The notes under the pieces: generated by a model
The model's input: the letters and a program-made list of their open reading frames with translations, nothing else
The model's database searches: none
Told to the model about the DNA's origin: nothing
Shown here: piece after piece, positions 43,080 through 50,537 of the stretch
Layout: each line of letters starts with the position of its first letter
Position numbering within the stretch: position 1 is the stretch's first letter
Made by a program: the position numbers and the translations under genes
Source: TMED27 sp045106175
GTDB taxonomy: Bacteria; Pseudomonadota; Alphaproteobacteria; Micavibrionales; Micavibrionaceae
Assembly: GCA_045106175.1 (NCBI GenBank)
Contig: JBGCEF010000050.1
Span: 1-64,000, forward strand
Direction of reading: 5' to 3'
DNA length: 64,000 nt

Positions 43080-43307
43080 TTAGCCTAACTGGCTTGTGCT
43101 AGTTAAATAATCTGCAATTTTATCTGGGTCTGTTGGTCCCTGATAGTCTTGAAAAGACATATGATGAATATTTAAAGAGTCAGCCGTGTTGTAAAATAAA
43201 TCACGAAGTTCACCGTAAGTTAAGCAAGTGCTTTGATCTACGACCATGGCATCGGAAGCACCGTCATGATTGATACGAAATTGCTGTGGAAGTGGTTGTA
43301 TACTCAT
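43080..43307 (-). CDS. Small protein of unknown function (75 aa)
   Basis: MSIQPLPQQFRINHDGASDA at the start, then a central STCLTYGELRDLF and a Ser/Thr-rich end DYLTSTSQLG. Soluble, acidic, single Cys, no membrane helix. The phrase DQSTCLTYGELRD is reminiscent of the start of adenylate-forming enzymes ('tYaeLn.'), but the rest is missing, so a remnant of such an enzyme is possible. Only a weak ribosome-binding site. It lies between the HAD gene and acpP. Confidence 0.45.
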   Translation of the reverse strand: MSIQPLPQQFRINHDGASDAMVVDQSTCLTYGELRDLFYNTADSLNIHHMSFQDYQGPTDPDKIADYLTSTSQLG

Positions 43308-43381
43308 AAATACGCAATCTTTAATTCATGGAATTATAAAATTAACTAACGGTTCTAAAAAAATATGTCAAATTATTTATG

Positions 43382-44035
43382 CTAAATGATATCGGTTAAA
43401 CAATTCACAACTACACTTGCTCCCGCATCGCGCAAAAGCTCAGCTTGGGCATCGTGATCATGCGCGCATCCTGTATATGCAATAACATCAATGCCTGCTG
43501 CAACAGCGGCTTCAACGCCGGCTGGGCTGTCTTCGATCACTATACATTGTGATGGTTCAAATCCCATCTCTTGGGTCGTAAATAAAAACAAATCCGGCGC
43601 AGGCTTTGGACGAGGCACCTGTATTTTGGTGAAAATATGATCATCTTGAAAAAACGCAATAAGACCTGTCATCGATAATGATTTAATGACATTACCCCGC
43701 TCACCGTTTGAAGCCACACAGAGGGTGTGCGTTACGCTAAGCTGCCCAACAACATCCAATGCATGCGGCGCAGCTTCTAAATCTTTCTCCATCCTATCAT
43801 TAGCAATTTTAATATACCGACTAACAATATCCTCTGGAATTACCGCACCATGCATTTCTTCCAGCTTAGCTTTTATTGTGCTCCAGCTCTGCCCCGCAAA
43901 TAATTCAATGCAGCGCTGCGGCGTATATTCTTTAAAACCCAGCTCATTAAGAAGATCAGAAGTAATAGTGTTATAAAGCAACTCGCTATTCACAAGCGTC
44001 CCATCACAATCAAATATAATGAGTTCTTTTCTCAC
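43382..44035 (-). CDS. HAD-superfamily hydrolase (phosphatase, beta-phosphoglucomutase-like)
   Basis: 217 residues. Motif I is FDCDGTLVNSE with D9 as nucleophile and D11 as acid; motif II lies in LCVASNGERG; Lys in KIQVPRPKPAPDLFL; motif IV in CIVIEDSPAGVEAAVAAG. The helical cap between residues 15 and 85 places it in subfamily IA. The substrate is probably a small sugar phosphate but cannot be deduced. Its ATG overlaps the stop of the DUF3429 gene upstream by 1 nt. Confidence 0.92.
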   Translation of the reverse strand: MRKELIIFDCDGTLVNSELLYNTITSDLLNELGFKEYTPQRCIELFAGQSWSTIKAKLEEMHGAVIPEDIVSRYIKIANDRMEKDLEAAPHALDVVGQLSVTHTLCVASNGERGNVIKSLSMTGLIAFFQDDHIFTKIQVPRPKPAPDLFLFTTQEMGFEPSQCIVIEDSPAGVEAAVAAGIDVIAYTGCAHDHDAQAELLRDAGASVVVNCLTDII

Positions 44036-44475
44036 TACATCGTCACCAAAGCCGATACTATAAGTGTCGCACTGACAATCATTGTGAGATTTTTGCGAAA
44101 CTTAAAGTAGCCTTCGGGAATAAAATCAAGCGGCATTAATTTTTGATCGGCAATATAGACAATCCAAAACAACCCCGCCATCGCCAATAATGGTAAAACG
44201 GGATCAATCAAAAACGTCCAAACCATCAATATCAGGCAAGCAATCGTTGGGATCATCGCAAAGCTTAACTGTTTCGGATTATTGCTGGGGATCGCTTGCC
44301 CCCAATGAATACCGCCCAAAAATGATAATATCATTCCGCCATAACCAATTTGCACAAAGCTCAGAACTTCGTAATGCTCTACCTCGTCTATCGCAAAGGT
44401 AAAAAGCATAAAAAGAATAAATGGAATGGCACCAGCATAGCCAAAATAGATCGGTAATTTACCCATTAAAATCAT
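44035..44475 (-). CDS. DUF3429 domain-containing membrane protein
   Basis: 146 residues with four to five membrane helices, beginning GKLPIYFGYAGAIPFILFML and containing MILSFLGGIHWGQAIPSN, the GxxHWG hallmark of DUF3429. ATG 44475 and ATG 44466 are both possible; GAGG lies 2 nt and 11 nt before them respectively. The role of DUF3429 is unknown. It is inserted, with the HAD gene, between fabG and acpP. Confidence 0.85.
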   Translation of the reverse strand: MILMGKLPIYFGYAGAIPFILFMLFTFAIDEVEHYEVLSFVQIGYGGMILSFLGGIHWGQAIPSNNPKQLSFAMIPTIACLILMVWTFLIDPVLPLLAMAGLFWIVYIADQKLMPLDFIPEGYFKFRKNLTMIVSATLIVSALVTM

Positions 44476-44493
44476 CGCCTCGTATGATGATGT

Positions 44494-45231
44494 TTAAATC
44501 ATCGCCATGCCGCCATTAACATGAATCGTTTGTCCAGTGACATAACCGGCTTCTTCACTCGCAAGGAAAACAGCCGCCGCAGCAATATCATCGCTTGCAC
44601 CCATCTTGCCAGCAGGAATCGTAGAATTAATTTTGTCTTTTTGGTCGTCATTCAACGCATCTGTCATTGCGGTCGCAATAAAGCCGGGTGCGACACAGTT
44701 AATTGTTATACCGCGGCTTGCAACTTCGGCTGCCATAGCTTTACTCCAGCCAATCATACCAGCTTTGGAGGCGACATAATTACACTGACCGGGGTTACCT
44801 GTAACACCAACAACCGAAGCAACATTAACAATACGCCCAAAACGACGCTTCATCATGCCGCGCTGCACAGCCTTTGCGAGACGAAAAGTAGCGGTCATAT
44901 TCACATCAATAACTTGCTGCCAATCCTCATCACTCATGCGCATGGATAAACCATCACGCGTTAATCCCGCATTATTCACTAAAATGTCAATCTGCCCCAT
45001 GGCTTCATCGGCACTTTTCACAAGGGCCGCAACAGCATCACGATCAGATAAATCTGCCGGCAAAACCGAAACACGATCGCCTAATCTCTTCGCAAGCGCC
45101 TCAAGCTTTTCCGCATTACGTCCAGAAATACCAACATGTGCGCCTTGCGCATGTAATGCCGTTGCAATCGCACCACCAATACCGCCTGTCGCTCCTGTTA
45201 CCAAAGCTGTTTTGTCATTTAAATTAAACAT
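44494..45231 (-). CDS. fabG: 3-oxoacyl-[acyl-carrier-protein] reductase
   Basis: NADPH-dependent ketoreductase of fatty acid elongation. SDR motifs: TGATGGIGGAIATALH (cofactor), NNAGLTRDGLSMRMSDEDW, catalytic Ser in NVASVVGVTGNPGQ and Y-x-x-x-K in YVASKAGMIGWSKAM; ends AGYVTGQTIHVNGGMAMI. Length 245 residues is standard. The plus-strand gene at 45295 separates it from fabD. Confidence 0.97.
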   Translation of the reverse strand: MFNLNDKTALVTGATGGIGGAIATALHAQGAHVGISGRNAEKLEALAKRLGDRVSVLPADLSDRDAVAALVKSADEAMGQIDILVNNAGLTRDGLSMRMSDEDWQQVIDVNMTATFRLAKAVQRGMMKRRFGRIVNVASVVGVTGNPGQCNYVASKAGMIGWSKAMAAEVASRGITINCVAPGFIATAMTDALNDDQKDKINSTIPAGKMGASDDIAAAAVFLASEEAGYVTGQTIHVNGGMAMI

Positions 45232-45294
45232 CGCATTCCCTTAATTAAAAAATTATAGACTTCAATTCCGTTACCAAAAGGCTTATATGGCTAG

Positions 45295-45741
45295 ATGTTG
45301 AGTGTCAATAAAGTGAGCAAAATGCCAAGAACCAAATCACAACAAATCATGCTACCTAATGGGTTATTCAAAGAATTTCATAAAGGATTCTCTTTTGTGA
45401 AAAAGCAAGAATTGTCACCCGCCCAAGGCTTTAAAGAGCTCCATGATGCGGTCTGTGAAGCCTTTGCCCGTATCGATTGGCCCAATGAAGAGCGCGAAAA
45501 CGCAAACGATCTTATTAACTCACTACAAAGCCTCTATGAAACATTGTATGAGCAAGAAAAAGTAATGCCCGATGCAGACGGGTATTTTGTAGAAGGCGAA
45601 GACATAGAGAGCCTTGTGCATAATATGCGCGGAATAGGGGACGCAATCCGCATGCATCAAACAGAGCTCGCTCACCACGATGTTGCCAAAGCAATTTTAT
45701 GGTCAAAAACCGCGTTGAGACGAATTATTGCTAAGGCTTAA
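45295..45741 (+). CDS. Helical protein of unknown function
   Basis: 148 residues (or 139 from the ATG at 45322, MPRTKSQQIML). Entirely helical and charged, with FKEFHKGFSFVKKQEL, ANDLINSLQSLYETLYEQEK and a C-terminal basic helix. No membrane segment or Cys cluster beyond one Cys. I recognise no family. It stands in the opposite direction between fabG and fabD, breaking the usual fabD-fabG operon, and its stop is 2 nt from the fabD stop. Confidence 0.65.
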   Translation: MLSVNKVSKMPRTKSQQIMLPNGLFKEFHKGFSFVKKQELSPAQGFKELHDAVCEAFARIDWPNEERENANDLINSLQSLYETLYEQEKVMPDADGYFVEGEDIESLVHNMRGIGDAIRMHQTELAHHDVAKAILWSKTALRRIIAKA

Positions 45742-45743
45742 AA

Positions 45744-46694
45744 TTATCCCTTAAGGCTCTCAATCAATGCTTCAATGTCTTCTGGCGTACCGGCATTTGA
45801 CGTCGCAATGGATTTATCAATCCGACGCACCAAACCACACAAAACTTTTCCGCTGCCCAACTCAACCATAGAATCAATGCCGTTATCAGCCATCCAAAGA
45901 ACAGATTCGCGCCAACGGACCATGCCTGTAATTTGATCAACTAAAAGATTACGAATACTGCTCACATCTTCAACAGCATTAGCCGTTACATTCGTAACAA
46001 CGGGAACGCATGGATTGTTAATATTAACATCAGCGAGCGCCTCTTTCATCTCCGCCGCGGCCGGGGCCATAAGCTGCGAATGAAACGGCGCAGAAACCGG
46101 TAATATAACAGCACGCTTTGCGCCTTGCTCACTTGCCAACTCAACGGCTTTTGCAACGGCGCCTTTATGGCCGCTGACGACAACTTGACCAACTGAGTTA
46201 TCATTTGCCGCCTCGACCTCTTCACCATTACCAGATGCATCTTGCGCAATCGCATCTACCTCTTCAAAGGATAGCCCAAGAATAGCCGCCATTGACCCTT
46301 TCCCGACAGGAACAGCCCTCTGCATAGCCTCTCCTCTAAGCTTCAAAAGCTTCGCACAATCAGATAAAGAAAACGCACCAGCGGCCGTTAAAGCTGAATA
46401 TTCCCCTAAAGAATGCCCCGCAACAAATTGACAATGCCCCGCAAGGTCAATCCCGCCTTGCTTTTGAAGAATCCGCGTAACAGCCACCGAAACAGCCATA
46501 AGCGCGGGCTGCGTATTGGCAGTTAAATTAAGATCTTCTTCCGGCCCTTCAAACATCAATTTTGAAAGGTTTTGACCAAGTGATTCGTCAATTTCTTCAA
46601 AAATTTCTCTCGCTTCGACAAAATTTTCCGCCAATGTCTTACCCATGCCAATCGCTTGTGAACCTTGGCCTGGAAATATAAAAGCACGTCCCAT
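45744..46694 (-). CDS. fabD: Malonyl-CoA:ACP transacylase
   Basis: Loads malonyl units onto ACP. Motifs: IFPGQGSQAIGMG near the start, the nucleophile elbow VAGHSLGEYSAL with S95, and the catalytic His in PVSAPFHSQLMAP. Length 316 residues is typical. Its upstream region (46695-46950) is AT-rich and probably holds its promoter as well as that of the next divergent gene. Confidence 0.96.
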   Translation of the reverse strand: MGRAFIFPGQGSQAIGMGKTLAENFVEAREIFEEIDESLGQNLSKLMFEGPEEDLNLTANTQPALMAVSVAVTRILQKQGGIDLAGHCQFVAGHSLGEYSALTAAGAFSLSDCAKLLKLRGEAMQRAVPVGKGSMAAILGLSFEEVDAIAQDASGNGEEVEAANDNSVGQVVVSGHKGAVAKAVELASEQGAKRAVILPVSAPFHSQLMAPAAAEMKEALADVNINNPCVPVVTNVTANAVEDVSSIRNLLVDQITGMVRWRESVLWMADNGIDSMVELGSGKVLCGLVRRIDKSIATSNAGTPEDIEALIESLKG

Positions 46695-46950
46695 TTTTAC
46701 TCCAATCTATTGGTATAATTATTATATTAGTGAAATATTATTTTAAGTTTACTATGAATTCATGTGTATTTATTTCGCTTTGCAGCATATTTTATTTAAC
46801 AAAATTTTGCATTCCTTATTCTGAATGTGTATTATCATACTCGTATTACAGAAAAATATTAAAAATTAAGTTCTTTTTAAATAACTTTAACAGTGAATTT
46901 TGAAAAGGAACTTCGCATTCAATAAATAAATAAAAATGGGATAAAGACAT

Positions 46951-47238
46951 ATGGCGTATAGAACACAAACAGAAATCAAAAGACTCATCCAACAAACGAA
47001 TGATGTATTTGAAAATTCTGGAGGTGTGAATACAGACTACGCCGATTTCGCCGCAACAATCGCATTATCAGATTTTAGAGCACTTTTAGGTAATCCCGAT
47101 ATAACGGATCGTCAATTAAAGCGTCTCATCCGCATTGCTTGCAAACGCTATTCAAACGAACAAATTGAAATGAGTTGGTCTGCGTTTACCGCGCAATATA
47201 TCAACAAAAAAGCCAATACAGATTTCCAAACTGCATAA
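46951..47238 (+). CDS. Small protein of unknown function (95 aa)
   Basis: MAYRTQTEIKRLIQQTNDVF at the start, mostly helical, with a basic middle (LKRLIRIACKRYS) and a polar end; no membrane helix. Only GGGA 9-12 nt upstream supports initiation, but the frame is well ordered and a strong terminator follows 40 nt after the stop, which indicates a transcribed unit. Preceded by 256 nt of AT-rich DNA with no other gene. No family recognised. Confidence 0.6.
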   Translation: MAYRTQTEIKRLIQQTNDVFENSGGVNTDYADFAATIALSDFRALLGNPDITDRQLKRLIRIACKRYSNEQIEMSWSAFTAQYINKKANTDFQTA

Positions 47239-47280
47239 AATAAAAATTTCGTCCCGTACTGAATAAGAATTCCCTGCCCA

Positions 47281-47315
47281 GAAACGTGAGACCGTAAGTC
47301 TTACGTTTCTTTTTT
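47281..47315 (+). terminator. Rho-independent terminator upstream of rpsF
   Basis: 12-bp stem GAAACGTGAGAC / GTCTTACGTTTC (one G-T pair) with a 5-nt loop, followed by six or more T residues. It insulates the ribosomal-protein operon from the 95-residue gene. Confidence 0.92.
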
Positions 47316-47342
47316 ATGACCACAAAATTTGTAAGAAAAACC

Positions 47343-47371
47343 TTGCATCACACAACAGTTTCCGTCATAAA
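47343..47371 (+). promoter_or_regulatory. Candidate promoter of the rpsF operon
   Basis: TTGCAT (47343-47348), 17-nt spacer, CATAAA (47366-47371), leaving a leader of roughly 65 nt before the rpsF ATG. Confidence 0.45.
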
Positions 47372-47397
47372 ACCCACACATTACTGAAATGTACCTC

Positions 47398-47418
47398 GCC
47401 AACGCATGGTGTGTTGGC
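47398..47418 (+). promoter_or_regulatory. Hairpin in the rpsF leader
   Basis: GCCAAC (47398-47403) pairs with GTTGGC (47413-47418); CA/TG can extend it across a 1x1 mismatch. It lies about 13 nt before AGAGGAG, the rpsF ribosome-binding site. A binding site for S6-S18 autoregulation is possible, but the CCG/GGA signature of the known S6:S18 motif was not recognised here. Confidence 0.35.
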
Positions 47419-47445
47419 TGTTAAACCAAGAGGAGATAATAGGTT

Positions 47446-47802
47446 ATGCCTATCTATGAAACTGTGCTGATTGCACGACAAGACTTGACTGAAAATCAAG
47501 TAAAAGACCTCACCGATCGCTTTTGTAAAGTAATTACAGATGCGGATGGTAAAATCCTAAAAACTGAGCAATGGGGCCTACGAACCCTTGCCTATAAAAT
47601 CAACAAAAGCCGCAAAGGTCATTACACACTGATTGAAAGTGATGTGAAGGGTCCTGGTGTTATTGAGCTTGAGCGTGTGATGCGTCTTGATGAAGATGTG
47701 ATGCGTTCACTTACAATCCGCCTCGATGAGCCAACAAATGGCCCATCGATCATGATGGATTCTGGTAAAAACGATAAAAAATTCGATAAGGAGGCCGCAT
47801 AA
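47446..47802 (+). CDS. rpsF: 30S ribosomal protein S6
   Basis: 118 residues. The start MPIYETVLIARQDLT, the central EQWGLRTLAYKINKSRKGHY and the GPGVIELERVMRLDEDVMR segment are diagnostic. A strong AGAGGAG precedes the ATG. The stop overlaps the rpsR start (TAATG), so S6 and S18, which bind 16S rRNA as a pair, are translationally coupled. Confidence 0.97.
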   Translation: MPIYETVLIARQDLTENQVKDLTDRFCKVITDADGKILKTEQWGLRTLAYKINKSRKGHYTLIESDVKGPGVIELERVMRLDEDVMRSLTIRLDEPTNGPSIMMDSGKNDKKFDKEAA

Positions 47803-48119
47803 TGCCTGCAGCAGATGCCCCAACAGTAAAACGTCCATTTTTCCGTCGTAAAAAGACATGTCCATTTTCTGGTCCGAAAGCCCCGGAAATTGATTGGAAA
47901 GATGTTAAAACATTAAGCCGTTACGTATCAGAGCGCGGTAAGATGATCCCAAGCCGTATTACAGCCGTTTCACAAAAGAAACAGCGTGAATTGGCAAAGA
48001 ACATCAAACGTGCTCGCTTCATGGCGCTTATGCCGTATGTGAACGTAGATACAGAAAGTGCACGCCCACCACGCAAACCATATGACAGCAATAAGTCATA
48101 TGGCGATAAGCGTTCATAA
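47802..48119 (+). CDS. rpsR: 30S ribosomal protein S18
   Basis: 105 residues; the S18 core is PFSGPKAPEIDWKDVKTLSRY, RGKMIPSRITAVSQKKQREL and IKRARFMALMPYV. An N-terminal basic lead and a C-terminal tail with a YDSNKSYGDKRS end make it longer than the about 75-residue E. coli protein. Coupled to rpsF and followed 23 nt later by rplI. Confidence 0.97.
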   Translation: MPAADAPTVKRPFFRRKKTCPFSGPKAPEIDWKDVKTLSRYVSERGKMIPSRITAVSQKKQRELAKNIKRARFMALMPYVNVDTESARPPRKPYDSNKSYGDKRS

Positions 48120-48142
48120 GCGTTTTGATAAGGAGATAAAAA

Positions 48143-48910
48143 ATGGCTACACAAGTTATTCTATTAGAACGTGTTGAAAAGCTGGGTAATATGGGAGACG
48201 TGGTCTCTGTAAAGCCGGGTTATGCACGTAACTTCCTCTTACCGCAAAAGAAAGCCCTTCGCGCAAGCAAGGACAATGTTGCTTATTTCGAAGGACAGAA
48301 AAAAGCAATCGAAGCGGAAAGTGATAAACAGAAAAAAGAAGCAGAAAAGCTTTCAAAGAAAATTGCAGGTATCAACGTTCCTTTGATCCGCGCAGCTTCT
48401 GAAAGTGGTCAGCTTTATGGATCTGTAAATACGCGTGACATTGCACAAGCCGCGGCGGAAACATCCGGTGAAGCAATTACGCGTCCAATGGTAAAAATCA
48501 ACACGAACTTCAAGACGATCGGTTTGTTCCCTGTGAACATTCAACTTCACCCTGAAGTGATTGTTGAAATTACCGTCAACATTGCGCGTTCAACAGAAGA
48601 AGCGAAAATTCAGGCAGATACAGGCAAAGCCCTTGTATCTGATGACACGCCAGAGCAAGAGCCAGCAGCAGACTATGATGCTGATGAAGCCCTTGCAGAC
48701 GCTTTAGAAGAAGATGCACTTGAAGCTGAAAAAGAACGCACAGCAGAAACAGAAGCAAAAGCAGCCGAAGACGCAGTAAAGTCTGAAGAAAAATCGGCTA
48801 AGCGCGCTGAGAAAAAAGCCGCTAAAGCAGAAGACGAGCCTGAAGAAGAAACAGGCGAGTTAACAGCTGATGCTCCTAAAGAAGCAGTAGAAGAAGCAAA
48901 AGAGGACTAA
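48143..48910 (+). CDS. rplI: 50S ribosomal protein L9 with long acidic C-terminal extension
   Basis: The L9 fold covers residues 1-150: QVILLERVEKLGNMGDVVSV, PGYARNFLLPQKKA, the linking helix, and the C-terminal domain ending HPEVIVEITVNIAR. From about residue 152 to 255 a low-complexity Glu/Ala/Lys/Asp-rich tail follows, so the protein is roughly 100 residues longer than E. coli L9 (149). Moderate tails are known in alphaproteobacteria; this one is longer than I would expect. AAGGAG lies before the ATG. The alphaproteobacterial DUF2232 gene often found between rpsR and rplI is absent. Confidence 0.96.
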   Translation: MATQVILLERVEKLGNMGDVVSVKPGYARNFLLPQKKALRASKDNVAYFEGQKKAIEAESDKQKKEAEKLSKKIAGINVPLIRAASESGQLYGSVNTRDIAQAAAETSGEAITRPMVKINTNFKTIGLFPVNIQLHPEVIVEITVNIARSTEEAKIQADTGKALVSDDTPEQEPAADYDADEALADALEEDALEAEKERTAETEAKAAEDAVKSEEKSAKRAEKKAAKAEDEPEEETGELTADAPKEAVEEAKED

Positions 48911-48932
48911 GTCTTTTAAACAATTAATTCAT

Positions 48933-48965
48933 AAAAGCCTGCACCACACGGTCGCAGGCTTTTTT
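48933..48965 (+). terminator. Rho-independent terminator after rplI
   Basis: Stem AAAAGCCTGC (48933-48942) / GCAGGCTTTT (48954-48963), 11-nt loop, ending in a run of T. It closes the rpsF-rpsR-rplI operon, so dnaB is transcribed separately. Confidence 0.9.
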
Positions 48966-49000
48966 ATACCCGCTATTCACAGCTGGCTTTTTGCATTTTC

Positions 49001-49029
49001 TGGCACTTTTTTTTGCGCCTCGCTATGAT
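49001..49029 (+). promoter_or_regulatory. Candidate promoter of dnaB
   Basis: TGGCAC (49001-49006), 17-nt spacer made largely of T, then TATGAT (49024-49029). The ATG at 49037 starts 7 nt after the -10 box, again implying a leaderless mRNA. Confidence 0.45.
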
Positions 49030-49036
49030 CACACGC

Positions 49037-50521
49037 ATGAACACAGATATAGCATTTCAAAATCTAGCCGCGAACGAAGATGAAGCCCCTGCGTACCGCA
49101 TTTTACCCCACAATTTGGAGGCAGAGCAGGGGTTGCTCGGTGTGCTTCTCGTTGATAATCGTTCCATTGAAAAAGTTGGCGATCACGTTAACGCAGATCA
49201 TTTCTTCATGCCGGCCCACCAACGTATTTTCACCGCCATTCGCACAATGGTTGATCGTGGACAAAACGCGACTCCCATAACGCTGAAAAATTATTTCGAA
49301 CAGGACGATGACTTAAAAGACGTTGGCGGCGCAGAATATCTCGCTGACCTTGCTGCATCGGTAGTGAATGTCATTAATGTCGAAGATTATGCCCGCACAA
49401 TCTATGATCTCCATTTGCGCCGCGAACTTATCACCCTTGGTGAAGATGTCGTCAACGAAGCCTATGACCATAACCTTGAATCTGATGCCGTCGGCGCCAT
49501 TGAACGCGCAGAAAGTAAGTTATTTACACTTGCCGAAAGTGGTGAAGTCAAAGGCGGGTTTATAACTTTGCGCGATTCGGTTCTCACGGCTATTGAACAC
49601 GCGGAAAAAGCATATAAAAACAAAGGGTCAGTCACGGGCGTAACCTCTGGTTTGGTGGATGTTGATAAAAAACTTGGTGGTTTCCAACCCTCTGATCTGC
49701 TCATCCTTGCTGGTCGCCCATCTATGGGTAAAACCGCATTAGCCGTTAACTGGTCATTCAACGCCGCCAAAGCTTACGCCGATTCAGGCGGCGAAGAGGG
49801 CGGTCGTGTTGCATTCTTCTCTCTTGAGATGTCTGCAGATCAGCTTGCTGGTCGTATCTTATCCGAACAATCGGGCATTTCCGGCGATGCAATCCGTAAA
49901 GGCAACATCAAACAAGATGACTTCAAAGCCTTCGTCGAAGCTAGCCAACGCATGAGCCAAGTCCCGCTTTACATTGACGACACACCTGCATTATCAATCG
50001 CCGCAGTGAGAACCCGCGCCCGCCGTCTAAAACGCCAGCACGGGCTTGATATGCTCGTCGTGGACTACCTCCAGCTATTGCGCGGCAACGGCTCCAAACG
50101 TGGTCAAGAAAACCGCGTTCAAGAAGTTTCTGAAATTACTATGGGCCTAAAAGCGATTGCAAAAGAACTACAAATACCGGTTATCGCCTTGTCCCAGCTA
50201 TCGCGGCAAGTTGAAAACCGAGATGACAAACGCCCACAGCTCTCAGACCTACGTGAATCAGGATCGATTGAACAAGACGCGGATGCGGTCATGTTCGTCT
50301 ATCGTGAAGAATACTACCTCAGCCGAACTGAACCTGAACCTGGTACGGAGGGCCACATGAAATGGCAAGAATCAATGGAGCGTGCCCATAATATCGGCGA
50401 ATGTATAGTGGCAAAACAAAGACACGGCCCGATTGGTACCGTGAAAATGTATTTCGATCCGAATGTAACAAGATTCTCTGACCTAGACCCAAGCTATTAT
50501 GGTGATAATCCACCTCAATAG
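49037..50521 (+). CDS. dnaB: Replicative DNA helicase DnaB
   Basis: Hexameric 5'-3' helicase of the replication fork. N-terminal primase-interacting domain (RILPHNLEAEQGLLGVLLVD), linker, and RecA-like domain with Walker A ILAGRPSMGKTALAVN, Walker B MLVVDYLQLLRG and arginine-finger region RLSDLRESGSIEQDADAVMF-like sequence. I place the start at ATG 49037, because the -10 box covers the upstream ATG at 49025; 49025 or a TTG at 49013 remain possible. Length 494 residues is typical. It follows the rplI terminator; alr, its usual neighbour, is 5.2 kb further on. Confidence 0.96.
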   Translation: MNTDIAFQNLAANEDEAPAYRILPHNLEAEQGLLGVLLVDNRSIEKVGDHVNADHFFMPAHQRIFTAIRTMVDRGQNATPITLKNYFEQDDDLKDVGGAEYLADLAASVVNVINVEDYARTIYDLHLRRELITLGEDVVNEAYDHNLESDAVGAIERAESKLFTLAESGEVKGGFITLRDSVLTAIEHAEKAYKNKGSVTGVTSGLVDVDKKLGGFQPSDLLILAGRPSMGKTALAVNWSFNAAKAYADSGGEEGGRVAFFSLEMSADQLAGRILSEQSGISGDAIRKGNIKQDDFKAFVEASQRMSQVPLYIDDTPALSIAAVRTRARRLKRQHGLDMLVVDYLQLLRGNGSKRGQENRVQEVSEITMGLKAIAKELQIPVIALSQLSRQVENRDDKRPQLSDLRESGSIEQDADAVMFVYREEYYLSRTEPEPGTEGHMKWQESMERAHNIGECIVAKQRHGPIGTVKMYFDPNVTRFSDLDPSYYGDNPPQ

Positions 50522-50537
50522 TATTTATTTAAAGGGG

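Noticed and set aside
46754..46903. Plus-strand frame of 49 codons upstream of the 95-residue gene
   Set aside because: No ribosome-binding site, very AT-rich, and composition (Phe/Tyr/Ile/Lys) expected from AT-rich non-coding DNA.
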